64,000 nucleotides of DNA from Eutypa lata. Taxonomy: Eukaryota > Ascomycota > Sordariomycetes > Xylariales > Diatrypaceae. Below, piece by piece: positions 10,941 to 22,516 of the stretch. The notes under the pieces are model-generated. The model was not told where the DNA came from and did not search any database. It was given only the letters and a program-made list of their open reading frames with translations. The stretch is taken from the NCBI GenBank assembly GCA_022661535.1, contig JAKULF010000003.1:62001-126000 (forward strand), given 5' to 3'. A program made the position numbers and the translations under genes. Every line of letters starts with the position of its first letter. The first letter of the stretch is position 1.

Positions 10941-12260
10941 ATGGAAGCTGGCAGTGAGGAGTGTCCCATCAAGGTCGAGGCTTCCCCTGAGCCTGAGCCT
11001 GAGCCTGAACACAACTACCTTCCAGTCGACGAGACCCCTGTCCACAACTCCAAGTCGACGCCAGGGAAGAAGCAGACGGCAATCTCTTGGTTCAGGCGTC
11101 TGCCTCCCGAAATCAAGATATCACTTCTCAAGTGCTGCATTTCCCTGGAAGCCGAGTATAGCTCACTATACGATGGACACATCCACGCGGGGGAGGAATT
11201 CTGGTCGCACGTTCAAGATCTGTTCAATGACATGTACCACGGATGCAGATTAAGAAACTGGTGGTTTGTGCGGGACTGCGTCAGGGAGACCTGCAAGTTC
11301 CGATATGCCCTGCTTCTTCGCGGCGCTCCTGGTACGCCCTGTTGCCCGCAGAACGAGCTGGAGTCACATATCGACGACTGGAATGGGATCGTGGCCCGAC
11401 GATATCGGCAGCTTAGCAATCCTATGACTAGCGACCCCGTGTTACAGAAAAGGTTAATAGAATGCTGCCTGCATTTCAAGAAGAAGCTTATGAACTCGGA
11501 CGAAGACGCATATGCCCCAGACGTTACCCTCTGGTCCGCTATTGTCTCGCGGTTCAACGAGCTTGTGGGTGGTCATATCCTCGACGATTGGGAATCTGCG
11601 AGAACAGCTGTTATATCCATCTGTGAGCCGAGGTATCGGATGCGCCTCGCTGGGAACTTGGTGGCACCGAAAAGTGACCTAGATCAGGCTATTGATAGGT
11701 GGAACAGACAACTCAACCGTCAGCAGATGAGCAGGGCTCTTGATGCCTCCCAATCCGCGCTGTGGCCCATATTCCAAGAGAAGATTAAAACCACAACGGA
11801 AAGACTGGTCGATGAAGCCATCCACAAAACCAACGTCACATACATACCCCGCAACCTCGAAGAGCAGCAGAACCTGATCGCCCGACTCGGACAGCTATGC
11901 AAGGACACCATCAAGGCGGATCGCGAGAAGATTGTCCGGCAATTGGAGGACACGACAAGGCCCTCTTCGAGCACTACCGGCGGACACCAGCACCTGAACA
12001 ACACACGCAAACGAAAATCAAGAGGTGACGAAAGTGATGCCGGCAGCGGCAGCAAGTGGGACGCTAGTAGCGATGATGGTGATGACGCGGGCTTGCTCTC
12101 TAAGAAACACAAGTGTGCAGTGAAACCAATAGCAGGCTCCCCCCCGAAGACCAAGCACAAGGAGAGACGTAAGAGGAATCCCCACAAGGGAAGCATTGAA
12201 CGACAGTTGCTAGCTCTAGAGAGGAGAATGCATTCCATTCAAGCTCATTTGGCTCAGTGA
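10941..12260 (+). CDS. Paralogue B: two copies of the family module plus coiled-coil tail
   Basis: Single exon, 439 residues. A Pro-Glu repeat (from GAGCCT repeats) lies near residues 16-23. The family module occurs twice. Copy 1 is about residues 54-150: SLLKCCISLEAEY, EEFWSHVQDLF, FVRDCVRETCKFR, ELESHIDDWN. Copy 2 is about 166-258: RLIECCLHFKKKL, TLWSAIVSRFNELVGG, ARTAVISICEPRYR, DLDQAIDRWN. A helical region (~270-335) follows, then a basic, Ser/Asp-rich disordered region with nuclear-localisation-like RKRK and KERRKRN stretches. The end (SIERQLLALERRMHSIQAHL) is an amphipathic tail like those of the neighbouring paralogues. I do not recognise the module from any named family. The aromatic FW/LW and repeated basic helices loosely recall Myb/SANT-type DNA-binding folds, but that is only a guess. 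Confidence 0.8.
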   Translation: MEAGSEECPIKVEASPEPEPEPEHNYLPVDETPVHNSKSTPGKKQTAISWFRRLPPEIKISLLKCCISLEAEYSSLYDGHIHAGEEFWSHVQDLFNDMYHGCRLRNWWFVRDCVRETCKFRYALLLRGAPGTPCCPQNELESHIDDWNGIVARRYRQLSNPMTSDPVLQKRLIECCLHFKKKLMNSDEDAYAPDVTLWSAIVSRFNELVGGHILDDWESARTAVISICEPRYRMRLAGNLVAPKSDLDQAIDRWNRQLNRQQMSRALDASQSALWPIFQEKIKTTTERLVDEAIHKTNVTYIPRNLEEQQNLIARLGQLCKDTIKADREKIVRQLEDTTRPSSSTTGGHQHLNNTRKRKSRGDESDAGSGSKWDASSDDGDDAGLLSKKHKCAVKPIAGSPPKTKHKERRKRNPHKGSIERQLLALERRMHSIQAHLAQ

Positions 12261-13541
12261 CAGTCACTGCCTGTATTTTCTTCATAGCTATGTACTATTC
12301 AATATAATGTCATTCGTATACGATGTAGCTACTTAGCAACCACAATAGCATACACATACATGGCTTAGTGATACCAATAGGCCATGGCCGAAATGAACGA
12401 TCAGCAAATATTAACATTATGGTCTCAGTTGGACGTATACGGTAGAATTAGGCACTGTCCTTGCAAGCCTTGTTCTTTTTTCCTGCTTTGAATTGGTGTG
12501 GTGTCATTTCGCGTAGGTACATCTGCCGTCTCCCGTTGTAAAAAAAAAAAAAAGCAACAAGCTAGTGTATTCAATGGCCTTGTTCTCATAAGCTCGCTTG
12601 GCGGAAAATGGAAAGATAAGGGGCTTCTTACAGGGTAGCGTGTCTGGGAAAAAGCAATGTAGGAGGTGCTGGGCCGAATTGCTTACAGGGTAACGCGTTC
12701 TCAACCCCTGCCTGCAACTGCACGGCACGGTTGCTAATGTATGTATGCTTGGGTTGAGATAGACGGCCTCGCTATTACTTCGTACATACATGGTGAGGAA
12801 CTTCTTTCATGTTTGCAAACATCTCACCCAGACGAAACCTAGTGCATACAGGTACTAATGACATGGTTTCCGAGGTAAATTCAGTGAGAAATAATACAGC
12901 CGGGACAGCAGGGGGCTTGACCTAAGATGGGCACTATCTACTCACACACATACCATTCTCAAACAATAAAAGTTTTCAACCTACATATCTTACGTCCGTT
13001 AGATGTAAATGTACTTAAGACCTTGCCACGGTTCTGTCTCCTAGTTACGCCTAGAGAGACGCGATCGCGCTGTCGCGTCGCGACTCGATTACACGTCCCC
13101 GAATACGCGGGCCGGGGCTGACACTTTGCGTTTTTGTGTCTCTCCTGTTTTTTTTTCCCCACCCCTCAGCGCCACTACATACCGAGGGGTCGGTCAACTC
13201 TTGAACGATGGTATTGTGCGGTTTGAATTCCTTCTCAACCTTCTTGCAAGAGAACGTTGATCGTCAGTTCTTGGGCATCCCGCCCCCCTCGCCTTATTCC
13301 GGACTCTATTCTAGTGCTTTTCTGTTGATGGGACGGTAACAATAACACCTTGGATATAGTTTTTAGCAACCGGTAAGTCTTCGCCTAGATTTCCAAACGT
13401 GGTACTTCACATAGACTTGAAGCCTAAGCACCACCTTCGCTGCATACCTGCTCGATAGGCTTCATAGAATGGGCTTGGCTTGTTGACTATGAATGGCTCC
13501 ATTTATACTCACTAGATCCTACTTAGTATTGAGAGAAAGAA
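12261..13541. other. Intergenic region between paralogues B and C
   Basis: No gene seen. A run of 14 A lies near 12540-12554, and a T run near 13149-13157. Short ORFs on both strands lack protein-like composition. The last few hundred bases are presumably the promoter and leader of paralogue C. Confidence 0.5.
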
Positions 13542-16500
13542 ATGGCAATTCCTCGCCCTCTAAGAAAGGGCGGGGGCTCACAGCCATCATCAAACCCGCC
13601 CTGTATAGACCAACGCGGTTCTCAACCTATCTCTCCTCCGTCATCTTCACGATCTATCAACGGATCTAGCCCCCCGAAGTCCCAATGCCGTGTTACAAAG
13701 AGAAAGCCACAAGAAATGAGGCATCGAGGCGAAGGGAACAGTGCATCGATAACTAGTAGAGGGTCCATACCACTCGCTAGTGCTAGTACTCCTCGACAAC
13801 GAGAAGTTGAGGTGAGCCTGCTTGACTCGAGCTATAAAGCAAGACAGAAAGAATATGAGCTGATATTACTCAGGGAAACCCACCACCTGGGGCTATCATA
13901 ACCCCGGTCCCATCAAGCCCGAGCCCGAGGCAGTCCCAACACGGCCGATGTGCTCATCCGTCGGGGGTAAATACTGGCGCCACTACGAACCAGCCCTTTA
14001 CACCAGAGGAGAAGATACAGATCCTCAAGCTATGCTACGAGCATAGAAAAGTACTACTTGATTGCCCAACTACGACGTTCGGTAGTGAAGAGAGATTCTG
14101 GGGACTGATGCTAGAAACGATAAAATCCCACGTGAGACAAGATCTGCCTCCCACGGTGTCGAAGTGGTCAGCACTGAAGGAATATGTGAATTTCGGAATC
14201 TGCCGCAAACGCCGTGAGAAGACCGAAGGGCAGGATGTTCCTCCGAGGAGAAACAAGTCGCCCTTGCTCTACGAGTTCGATAGCTGGATTGACAAGTGGA
14301 ACGAAATATTGAGCTTCCGCGACGTCCAAGTTTCCGAGTCTAAGCTATTCAACGCAGTGAAAGGCCTGTTTGGTAGGAATCAGCTTGATGATCTCATTGG
14401 AGGTCCAGAAGACCCAGAGGCGTCGATGGGTGGCTCCAACATTTCTATTTGTCTTCCTAGAATTTCGGAAGCGATTCATCACCATCGGCAAGAATTGGAA
14501 CACCCCTTGGATGATTCTCGATCAGGCTCTGAAGAAACAGCTATGGCAATAGACCGTCATCATATCGCTGAAGCTGGTTCGTCAGACCATAGGTACATGG
14601 AGACTTCTCATGAACCAGAAGAGGAACAGGAATGTTTGGAAGATATCCTCAATACACCATCACAGCCTCAGGAGCCCAGCAGGGGAACACATGGGAAAGG
14701 GGTCGAAAGGAGACAAACAAGTTGTGCATTCGAAGGCGGTTCAGTAATACTCGGCAGCACACCATCACCGAGCTTCAGGAGACGACAAGGAAATTCTCAC
14801 CAAAGAAGCTTATCATTCTCTCGGGTCTCTATTAGCCCATGCCCCCTAAAGGCCTATTCCGAGGTCGTTCATAGCCGCACTCGCTCAGCTTCGGTGGATG
14901 ATGAAGAGTTGCCGGAGCTGACTATGAGTCTTTTATCTGCCCAATCGTCTAAGCCCAGACAATCTACACCATCGATTGAACCGGTAAAGAAATTGAGAAC
15001 GGCGTCCAGCGACTCACCAAGGGAAGAGACAATGCTGCCACCGAGAAAGGAAGGGGGCCAGCCGCAGAAGGGAAGAGTTAACAAAGGTACGGATACGGAT
15101 AAGGGCAAAATGCTCGAAAACAACCGCGAAGCATGCCAACGGCGCAGTAGGACGAGGGATCACGAGGAGACGTCATCAACTGCATCTACATCGAAACAGC
15201 CCGCTGAAACGAAGAGGTCTTCGTCGAGTGACCTTAGAGCTCGATATACGGACAAGTCGGACGATACACATAGGAATGGGAAAAGCCATAGTCGTATTAC
15301 GGTAGGGACTCCAGCCCTTGTCAGCAAAGAGAATGCGAGATACGCCTCGAAGCATCCAAAACCCCTGATGCCCGTGAGCGTGCCACACCGCAGCGAGCCA
15401 ACTAGACACTCGAGTGAGAACCGAAGCCAGCCATTGGGCTATGGTGAAATCGATGCTAAGGTGTTTTACGCTGCATCTTGGGACAACACACCCGAAAGGC
15501 CTAGTGCGCAGCCGGAAAAGGAATCGGGTGGTTGTGGTTTCGTGCTCCCACCACCAATTGAAACTCCTTTCTCAACACCTGGCAAAGCATTGAAGAACAA
15601 TAAGACTTCGTCGAGCATTACCGGTGAGATTGCAACAGGTCAAGGAGAAGATTTCTTCGACGTGAAGGCAAGCGATCCCAACGATGTTCAGGTTCTCGAT
15701 GAACAGGAAGAATTTGTTGTACCGGACCTGGAAACATGGTATAACCAACGCACGGATATACCATTCATAGCTGAAAGCGTGGATGAGGATCCAGGAGCGC
15801 AGGACTCTTCGGAACGAAGCTACGGTCAAGACATACAGGACATTCTCGCGCCTACTGATGCAAACAAGGTAGTCAAGTGTGACTCGTTTTCCAAGTCTAC
15901 GGATACGAAGGGGCCTCTCGCCTCAGGAAACTTGAAAAAGGCAGATCTAGGTTTAGAGGTAGGACCTCGTTCTGAGACCGAGAGCCCAAAGTCCAAGAAA
16001 CGCAAGAGACGCCAACAGTCTTTGCCGGCGAAAGAAACCCAAGTTTACAATCCATTTGCGCCTAGTGATGCTGCTCACGCACCTGCTGTCTCTATCTCCA
16101 AGGGAGACATACCATCACCTTCAGTTGCCCAATCCAACAAGCGACAGAAACGATCACCTACTTGCAACGACACTTACAACGACCAGGGGGCATCAAACCC
16201 GACGAAGGCAGATCAAGACAGACAGTCAACGTGGGGCTGCGATATGACACCGAGCCCCACGGTGCGAAAGGGGCAGCAGGTCCATGAATCCTTACCTGGC
16301 AGCTCTCTGAATAAGCAGCGATGGAAAGAACATACGTTCTTTGACAAGGGAGGGAGTAGCAGAAAGAACAAGCCGAACGCTAAAAGGGGCACTACGAACG
16401 TCGAAGCGAATCACCAAGGAACCGGACAAGGGCAGAGCAATAGTCACACAGGTCAGCAAAGCAAGTCGTCTCCGTACCACCCGCCGAATAACCGCAAGCG

Positions 16501-16735
16501 TCGACGCCAGCGGAAAGCATCGCGTATGTCGAACCAGGGACCAACATCAACACCATCCTTCTCCCCAGCGACCAAGTGGGACCGTAGCCAACCGCACGAT
16601 GGGGCGTCTAAACAACGCTTCACTACACCGGCGACTGCCGTGGCCCGATCCCCAGCAAGTTCGGGTCTGTTCGTCCCTTCGGCATCACAGAGCAGCGGCG
16701 GACAACGTAGCAGCAGCAGTAGTAGCAGTAGTAGC

Positions 16736-16776
<41 letters not shown>

Positions 16777-16999
16777 CTTCTTCCGTGACGCCTATTCTCA
16801 TCGAAGCAGCATCGATTTCAACAAGAGCCAGCAGCAACACCGGTCCATACGAGAGAGCACGGAGTGCACTGAGGACTTCCGACGTCGAACGCCGAAGAGC
16901 CGGATGAAGGGCTTATGCAACAGCTTTAGTCGGTTGGAGGAGAAAATGTCTAGGTTGGAAAAACGGATTGGGATGTGCAATTCCGAAACTGGATCTTGA
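13542..16999 (+). CDS. Paralogue C: family module, very long disordered region, poly-Ser, coiled-coil tail
   Basis: Two exons, 13542-13811 and 13874-16999, encode 1131 residues. The 62-base intron starts GTGAGC, has a CTGAT branch-like site and ends CTCAG. It joins two frames that would otherwise stop, and it restores the N-terminal part of the module. That module spans about residues 130-236: EEKIQILKLCYEHRK, ERFWGLMLETI, a KWSALKEYVNFGICRKRR segment and FDSWIDKWNEIL. Residues ~240-1030 are disordered and rich in Ser, Pro, Lys and Glu, with KSKKRKRR as a likely nuclear-localisation signal. A run of 23 serines is encoded by 16709-16777. The C-terminal tail FSRLEEKMSRLEKRIG is amphipathic, as in paralogues A and B. 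Function is unknown; a nuclear role is inferred from composition only. The first exon is the least certain part. Confidence 0.72.
16709..16777 (+). repeat. AGC/AGT trinucleotide microsatellite coding poly-Ser (23 codons)
   Basis: An uninterrupted run of AGC and AGT codons, pure AGT toward its right end, lies inside paralogue C and encodes 23 serines. Such a tract should vary in length by replication slippage without shifting the frame. Confidence 0.95.
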
Positions 17000-19403
17000 C
17001 TGTGTAGGAACCACCTACATACATACGTACATAGCAATGGCACGCATCCAAAAAAAGGGGTTTGAATTATTAGACTGGAGGTATGTACGAACACGCCTCA
17101 TGGAGTAGGTGGCTGGGTGGTGATATCACACGTTAGGGAAGTTGCGCTAGTTTAAACAAAATACATATATACTTAACTAGATAGTAGAGCTAAAGAGCAT
17201 GTAGCCTTGAAGGTTATTGTTGTGATGATGGCGTCGAGTTTAGTCTGTTGGGTAGGTATATAGGAAGAATAGCAAAAACACTGAATGGGCTTGGCATCTA
17301 AGCGAACGAAGACGAAAACTAAACGAACTATCACATGCAAAAAACATGCATAGTATGAATTGTTCGTAGCTTGTTAGGCGACACCCCACCTCGGGATAAT
17401 TCGATTTCTACGTATAGCCGGGCCGGCATCGAGTTTCCGCAAAGAGAAAGGGCATACATTTCATATGAATGATTCTTTCCTCTTGGCCCAACAATGCTGG
17501 AGAGTTCATCCGGTAATACTCGTCAAATATCCAGATCAGACATCTATACCCAAGGATCGCTCGCACATGGAAAGGGAAAAAAGATTTCGGTTAACTACAG
17601 TCACCATCACGTAGTAAGCTTGTTCGGGAACGCCAACCGTTGTATGTACTACTCCCACTCCCACTCCCACTCCCTAGGGAGGAAATCGTTAAAGCGATGC
17701 CAAGTGGTTACTTGTAGGGGCTAGAGCCCGTTCAGATGCCGAAAGTGTGAATAGAATGAAGCCGATTGGTAGGAAGTGCCGTGGGAAGAAGAAAAAGAAG
17801 GAAAAGAAACGTGGATCAAGGACTTGAGTGAGGGTCGGCGCTCTCAACAATTTGATGAATTCGGTAAGGGCAATCCCAACAGAAAAGGAAAAAGAGCTCG
17901 AAAGGGCGACTTTCGGGGCACTGGCCTCTTAGATTTCTCCACATGCTTGGCTTGGCCCCTGTTCCCTGCTCCCTGTCAATTCTCTGGTGCCGTCCCTTCT
18001 TTTCCACCACAGCAGCCACGCCTTCCTGCTAGGCTGCCCCCCTTTTTTACCCCCAAGGTTTCTAGCATCCGATGCAACATCACCAAAGTGAACCCCTGCA
18101 TTCCAGGCTTACGGACATTCGCGAATAAGGAATGGGAATTGATGAAACAGATTTTCAGCTCATGCAATGCACATATGCCTCGGTTGAGGATTCTACATAC
18201 TATCTAATTAGCAGTCCACATTGCTTGTGATTTGGGATATTCGATATTTGAAGCTTGAAGTTTACTACGCATTAGAGAATGTTGAAGTAGTATTCGTAGT
18301 AACTACATGCTGTACTAGTTATAGCGGTACAGTACATGAGTAGCCTACTATGTAGACACCCTTCAGTAGGCGAACGAGCGGGCGGGCTAGCGGGTAGATA
18401 GACTACACGTTAGCGCAGGTAGACAGACATCTCGTGTCTATGACGAGCTGACTGTGATTGCTTGGTGATAGGTAGTACAATACAGCCGATAGGGGCGCCT
18501 ACATCGTTGGCAAACTTAGATTCTGGGCAACAAGATACATTCACCTCGACTCAGGGCGTGTGTCGTATCACCCAACATGAGACCTGAGGCTCTCTTACAA
18601 CCAAATTTCTGTATGTATATAGTTTGCGAGCGGACACCTCGTACCTACATACATACGATACGACGATGCTATGTATGTAGGTAGAGGTACGTATGGCGGT
18701 GAGGTGGCAGGTGGTTACTGGTCAGCCAATTCCAGACACAAGCTGGGCATGATAGATTGATTATCATCAGTCTAGTACTACACTCCAGACAGAGAACAAC
18801 GAAGAAACAAGGAAGCAAACAGAGATATCTGGTGTATCTGGTATGATGAACATGCGATCTCATCGGTGAATAGCGATTTCTATTGCTTCATACATACAAT
18901 AGCTCGCTCTTGAAGAATTTATCCTCGCCGTTTCGAGGATACTTATCCTAATAGTATGTTGGTGCTCTAGATATGTAGTTATACCAAACTGGCTTGGATC
19001 CAATGATCGACGGCATGTACTTTCAAGTCTAAACTTTTCCTGGTTTGCGGGGTCTATAACTATACCTACATCGTACAATTGGACGATCTCGGGTAGGATG
19101 GCGGATGGGATTTGGAACATGCTCGAGAGGCAGGCTAAGGCGGTGAGACGAAGGAGCCATTACGGATTAGGGGGGGCGGAATATAAAATACTCAGATACT
19201 GTAACTAAAAAAAATATGAAAAGAAAAGAAAGTCAAAGGGGAGACAGGAGGATCCACTGAGGGGGAAGAGGTAATCATGTGGAGGTGCATGGTGGTGTGT
19301 AGTACCTGAATGACATGCAACTTTACATACATAAAGTAGGTACCCTGCCAGTACACATCATACATACAGGTAAACCATTCGTTCTAGTACATACAGACCT
19401 TCG

Positions 19404-19439
19404 TACATACATACATACATACATACATACATACATACA
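19404..19439. repeat. (TACA)9 microsatellite
   Basis: Nine uninterrupted TACA units. The same motif recurs throughout the window's intergenic DNA, for example at 46019-46046. Confidence 0.95.
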
Positions 19440-20574
19440 GGTAGACCAGACTGACAGAATAAACCCCAACCCAATCTATGAATATATCTCACCTCATGCA
19501 TTTAGTCATTGTACCACATGAATTCTCACATGAACTATCACATGAATTTCCTTATTACAAGGGAATGGGCCTATATAACGCCCAGAGAAGGGATGTGAGA
19601 AACCAAAAACGAAGATCCTATGAGTTGACGATGCAACATTGGCCTACAAGTCAGGAGTGTCATGTAGCCAGCCACATGCACATGTCACAGTTAGGTATTG
19701 TACAACACTCCAGCAACAGGTATCTAGACACCCATCCCACGCAAGAAAATGCACACTCACCAAAATCCACCTACCTAGATTATATTCAAAATAACTAAAT
19801 AACAAAATATAAATAATAAAAACTATAAACATCGTAGTTTTTATTACGAAGCGGTCTATGTTATGGTATTATCTTTTTAATTATGAATATTTATTTTGAT
19901 TTTCGTATTATAACTTGTAATCATAACTTTTGATAATTTGGCTAAGTGGGTTCTGGTAAGTATGCATTTTCTTGCGTGGGCTGGGTGCTAGAATGCGCTA
20001 AAATGCACGCACTCCAGACCCTGGATCGAGTGGAACGGTCCCTGATCTTATCGAAAATTCCATTGGCATCCTGCATATCGAACGAATAGGGCCAATTAAA
20101 TCAAGGTTACACCGGCGAAAGGGGAAAGGGGGAAAAAAAAAAGTCGCATCCCCAGTATTTTTTCCATTCTAAAGTCTAGCCCTTAGCTGTTTTCATGCTA
20201 GCGCGGGGCGTAGAAATGGGAAAAGAATTGACGGGCGGGTCTACGGGCGACTGGTTTCAGATCAAAAGGAACCTTAGAAAAAAGAGTTGAGAAACTTTGA
20301 GAAAAGACGAAGAAAAGACGATTAGCGAGATCATCTATTGTAATTGACTAATCACTTAGTCTTACCTACATACATATATAGTTAACTATAAGTGGCGGAA
20401 AAACCATAAATTATATAGGATACGTTTATGTATATGCTTGATATTGACTAGTCTCACAAGTTAGCATGACGGTTCAATGTTTTATGTTTTATGTACGAAG
20501 TAACCACATGTATGTATAACTACATATAGGGATGTATGTATGTAGTACCTGCCAGACCATAATCAGATAAACTT

Positions 20575-20815
20575 AGTACTCTTTCTCCTTGACCCTCTTC
20601 CATTTTTCTTTCTTTTCTTTCTTTTCTATTCAAAGACAGGACATACCTAGTTGGGAAGAAACACCACCTCAAGTCGACGAGCCGGTGAAGAAGAAAGTGT
20701 AACCATTCACTTCTCTTTTATCTTTGCTCCCTCTCTTTCTCTCTCTTCCCCGTCCTCCTCCCCCCTTTCATCCTACCCTACCTGCCTACCTCCCTCTCCT
20801 TCTAAAAGGGCATCT
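20575..20815 (+). promoter_or_regulatory. CT-rich tract upstream of the desaturase
   Basis: A strongly pyrimidine-biased stretch, broken near 20640-20700, ends about 145 bases before the desaturase start codon. CT-rich tracts next to transcription starts are common in highly expressed fungal genes. No TATA box or defined factor site is claimed. Confidence 0.4.
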
Positions 20816-20958
20816 TTGTGGGGACAGGTTCCTTCCGATATCGTACTACGCAAGATCTGAGACACAAGAGAGTAAGTGGTGGTTAGCCGACATCTTATTA
20901 CTCTGAAGGATAGAAAAAGGAAATAAGAACCGGTCAACTTCACTCGGATTCTTTCATT

Positions 20959-22516
20959 ATGGCTGCTGCAACCTCCACGGGCGTCCCGCCCCAGCAACAC
21001 CCGGCCCTTCGCCGTACCATCACGTCGAACACCGCCGAAACCGAGGCCTCTTCGGCGCCCTCGACCGCCATTGGCTCACCAATCGACTCGCCTAGGCACT
21101 CAGCCTCATCCACCTCGCTCTCCTCTATGTCCGAGATGGGCGACAACATGAAGATCAAGCCATTCGGCAAGCTCGTCGACACATACGGCAACGAGTTTGA
21201 GGTCCCCGACTACACCATCAAGGACATCCACAGCGCCATCCCCAAGCACTGCTTCGAGCGGTCCGCCATCACGGGGCTCTACTACGTCTTCCGGGATCTC
21301 GTTTCCCTAGCCACGACCTTCTACCTCTTCCACACCTACCTGACGCCCGAGAACGTCCCCTCGACCGCCGTTCGCACGGTGCTCTGGGGTGTGTACGCTT
21401 TCGTCCAGGGGCTCTTCGGCACCGGTATTTGGGTCCTCGCTCACGAATGCGGCCACCAGGCCTTCAGCCCGTCCAAGGTCCTCAACGACACCGTCGGTTG
21501 GATCTTGCACTCGTCGCTGCTCGTGCCCTACTTCAGCTGGAAGATTTCGCACGGCAAGCACCACAAGGCTACCGGAAACATGGCGCGGGACATGGTCTTC
21601 GTACCCAAGACGCGCGAGGAGCGGGCGAGCCGGATCGGACGCCTGGCCCACGAATTGTCGGAGCTCGGCGAGGAGACCCCCATCGTCACCCTCATCCACC
21701 TGATTGGCCAGCAGCTGATTGGTTGGCCCAACTACCTCCTGACCAACGTCACCGGCCACAACAACCACGAGCGCCAGCGCGAGGGCCGCGGCAAGGGCAA
21801 GCACAACGGCTTTGGAGGTGGCGTTAGCCACTTCAACCCCAGCAGTCCTTTGTACGAGGCTAAGGACGCCAAGCTGATTCTCCTGAGCGACTTGGGTCTC
21901 GCTATCACCATCACCGGTCTCGTCTATCTTGGTAACACTTTTGGCTGGAACAACTTGCTCGTTTGGTACTTCCTCCCATACCTCTGGGTGAACCATTGGC
22001 TTGGTGCGTATATATCCCTCCCATCGTATTCCACGGAAACAAATGAATAAATGCATTGGTCCTCAACTGGTTGATTGATAACTAATATCTCCTTGTCCCG
22101 TAGTTGCCATCACCTTCCTCCAGCACACCGACCCCTCGCTCCCGCACTACACCAACGAGTCGTGGAACTACGTCCGGGGCGCCGCCGCCACCATCGACCG
22201 AGAGTTCGGGTTCATCGGGCGCCAGCTGCTGCACGGCATCATCGAGACGCACGTCCTGCACCACTACGTGTCGACGATCCCCTTCTACAACGCTGACGAG
22301 GCCAGCGAGGCCATCAAGAAGGTCATGGGCCGCCACTACCGCTCCGATGTCGACGGCGGCTCGGTCGGGTTCATTCGTGCCATGTGGCGCTCCGCCCGTT
22401 GGTGCCAGTGGGTCGAGCCCAGCGAGGAGGCCAAAGGCGAGGGCAAGGGCGTCTTGTTTTTCCGAAACACTAACGGGCTCGGTACTAAGCCCCTGAAGAC
22501 GAGCCCTCCTTCTTAG
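20959..22516 (+). CDS. FAD2: Oleate delta-12 fatty acid desaturase (ER membrane)
   Basis: Two exons, 20959-22003 and 22104-22516, encode 485 residues, the usual size for a fungal delta-12 desaturase. The 100-base intron has GTGCGT at its donor, CTAAT before the acceptor and CCGTAG at its end. All three di-iron histidine boxes are present: HECGH (162-166), HGKHH (198-202) and HVLHH (398-402). Four membrane segments flank them in the normal order. The enzyme converts oleoyl to linoleoyl chains on phospholipids, using cytochrome b5. The N-terminal part (FGKLVDTYGNEFEVPDYT, then AIPKHCFERS) is typical of fungal delta-12 enzymes; I favour delta-12 over delta-15 on that basis and on length, but sequence alone does not settle regioselectivity. 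The first ~60 residues are a disordered Ser/Thr/Pro-rich extension. GC-rich, strongly biased codon use suggests high expression. Confidence 0.93.

Larger units (their letters stand above)
17000..20958. other. Long intergenic region with microsatellites
   Basis: About 4 kb with no gene I can support. It contains TACA/TACC simple repeats, homopurine stretches (17784-17812, 19208-19230) and an AT-rich block near 19790-19920. The ORFs at 17776-18207 (+) and 18860-19120 (-) have no recognisable family. The last few hundred bases are the leader of the desaturase gene. Confidence 0.5.

Noticed and set aside
17776..18207. 143-codon plus-strand ORF
   Set aside because: Composition follows purine- and pyrimidine-rich tracts and has no domain-like pattern; probably untranslated or intergenic.
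18860..19180. Minus-strand ORF, and an overlapping short ORF with good start context (MAPSSHRLSLPLEHV)
   Set aside because: Both end quickly and no downstream exon continues the frame.
20872..20913. Possible intron in the desaturase 5' leader (GTAAGT to GATAG)
   Set aside because: It would be only 42 bases and lacks a clear branch site; no coding consequence.
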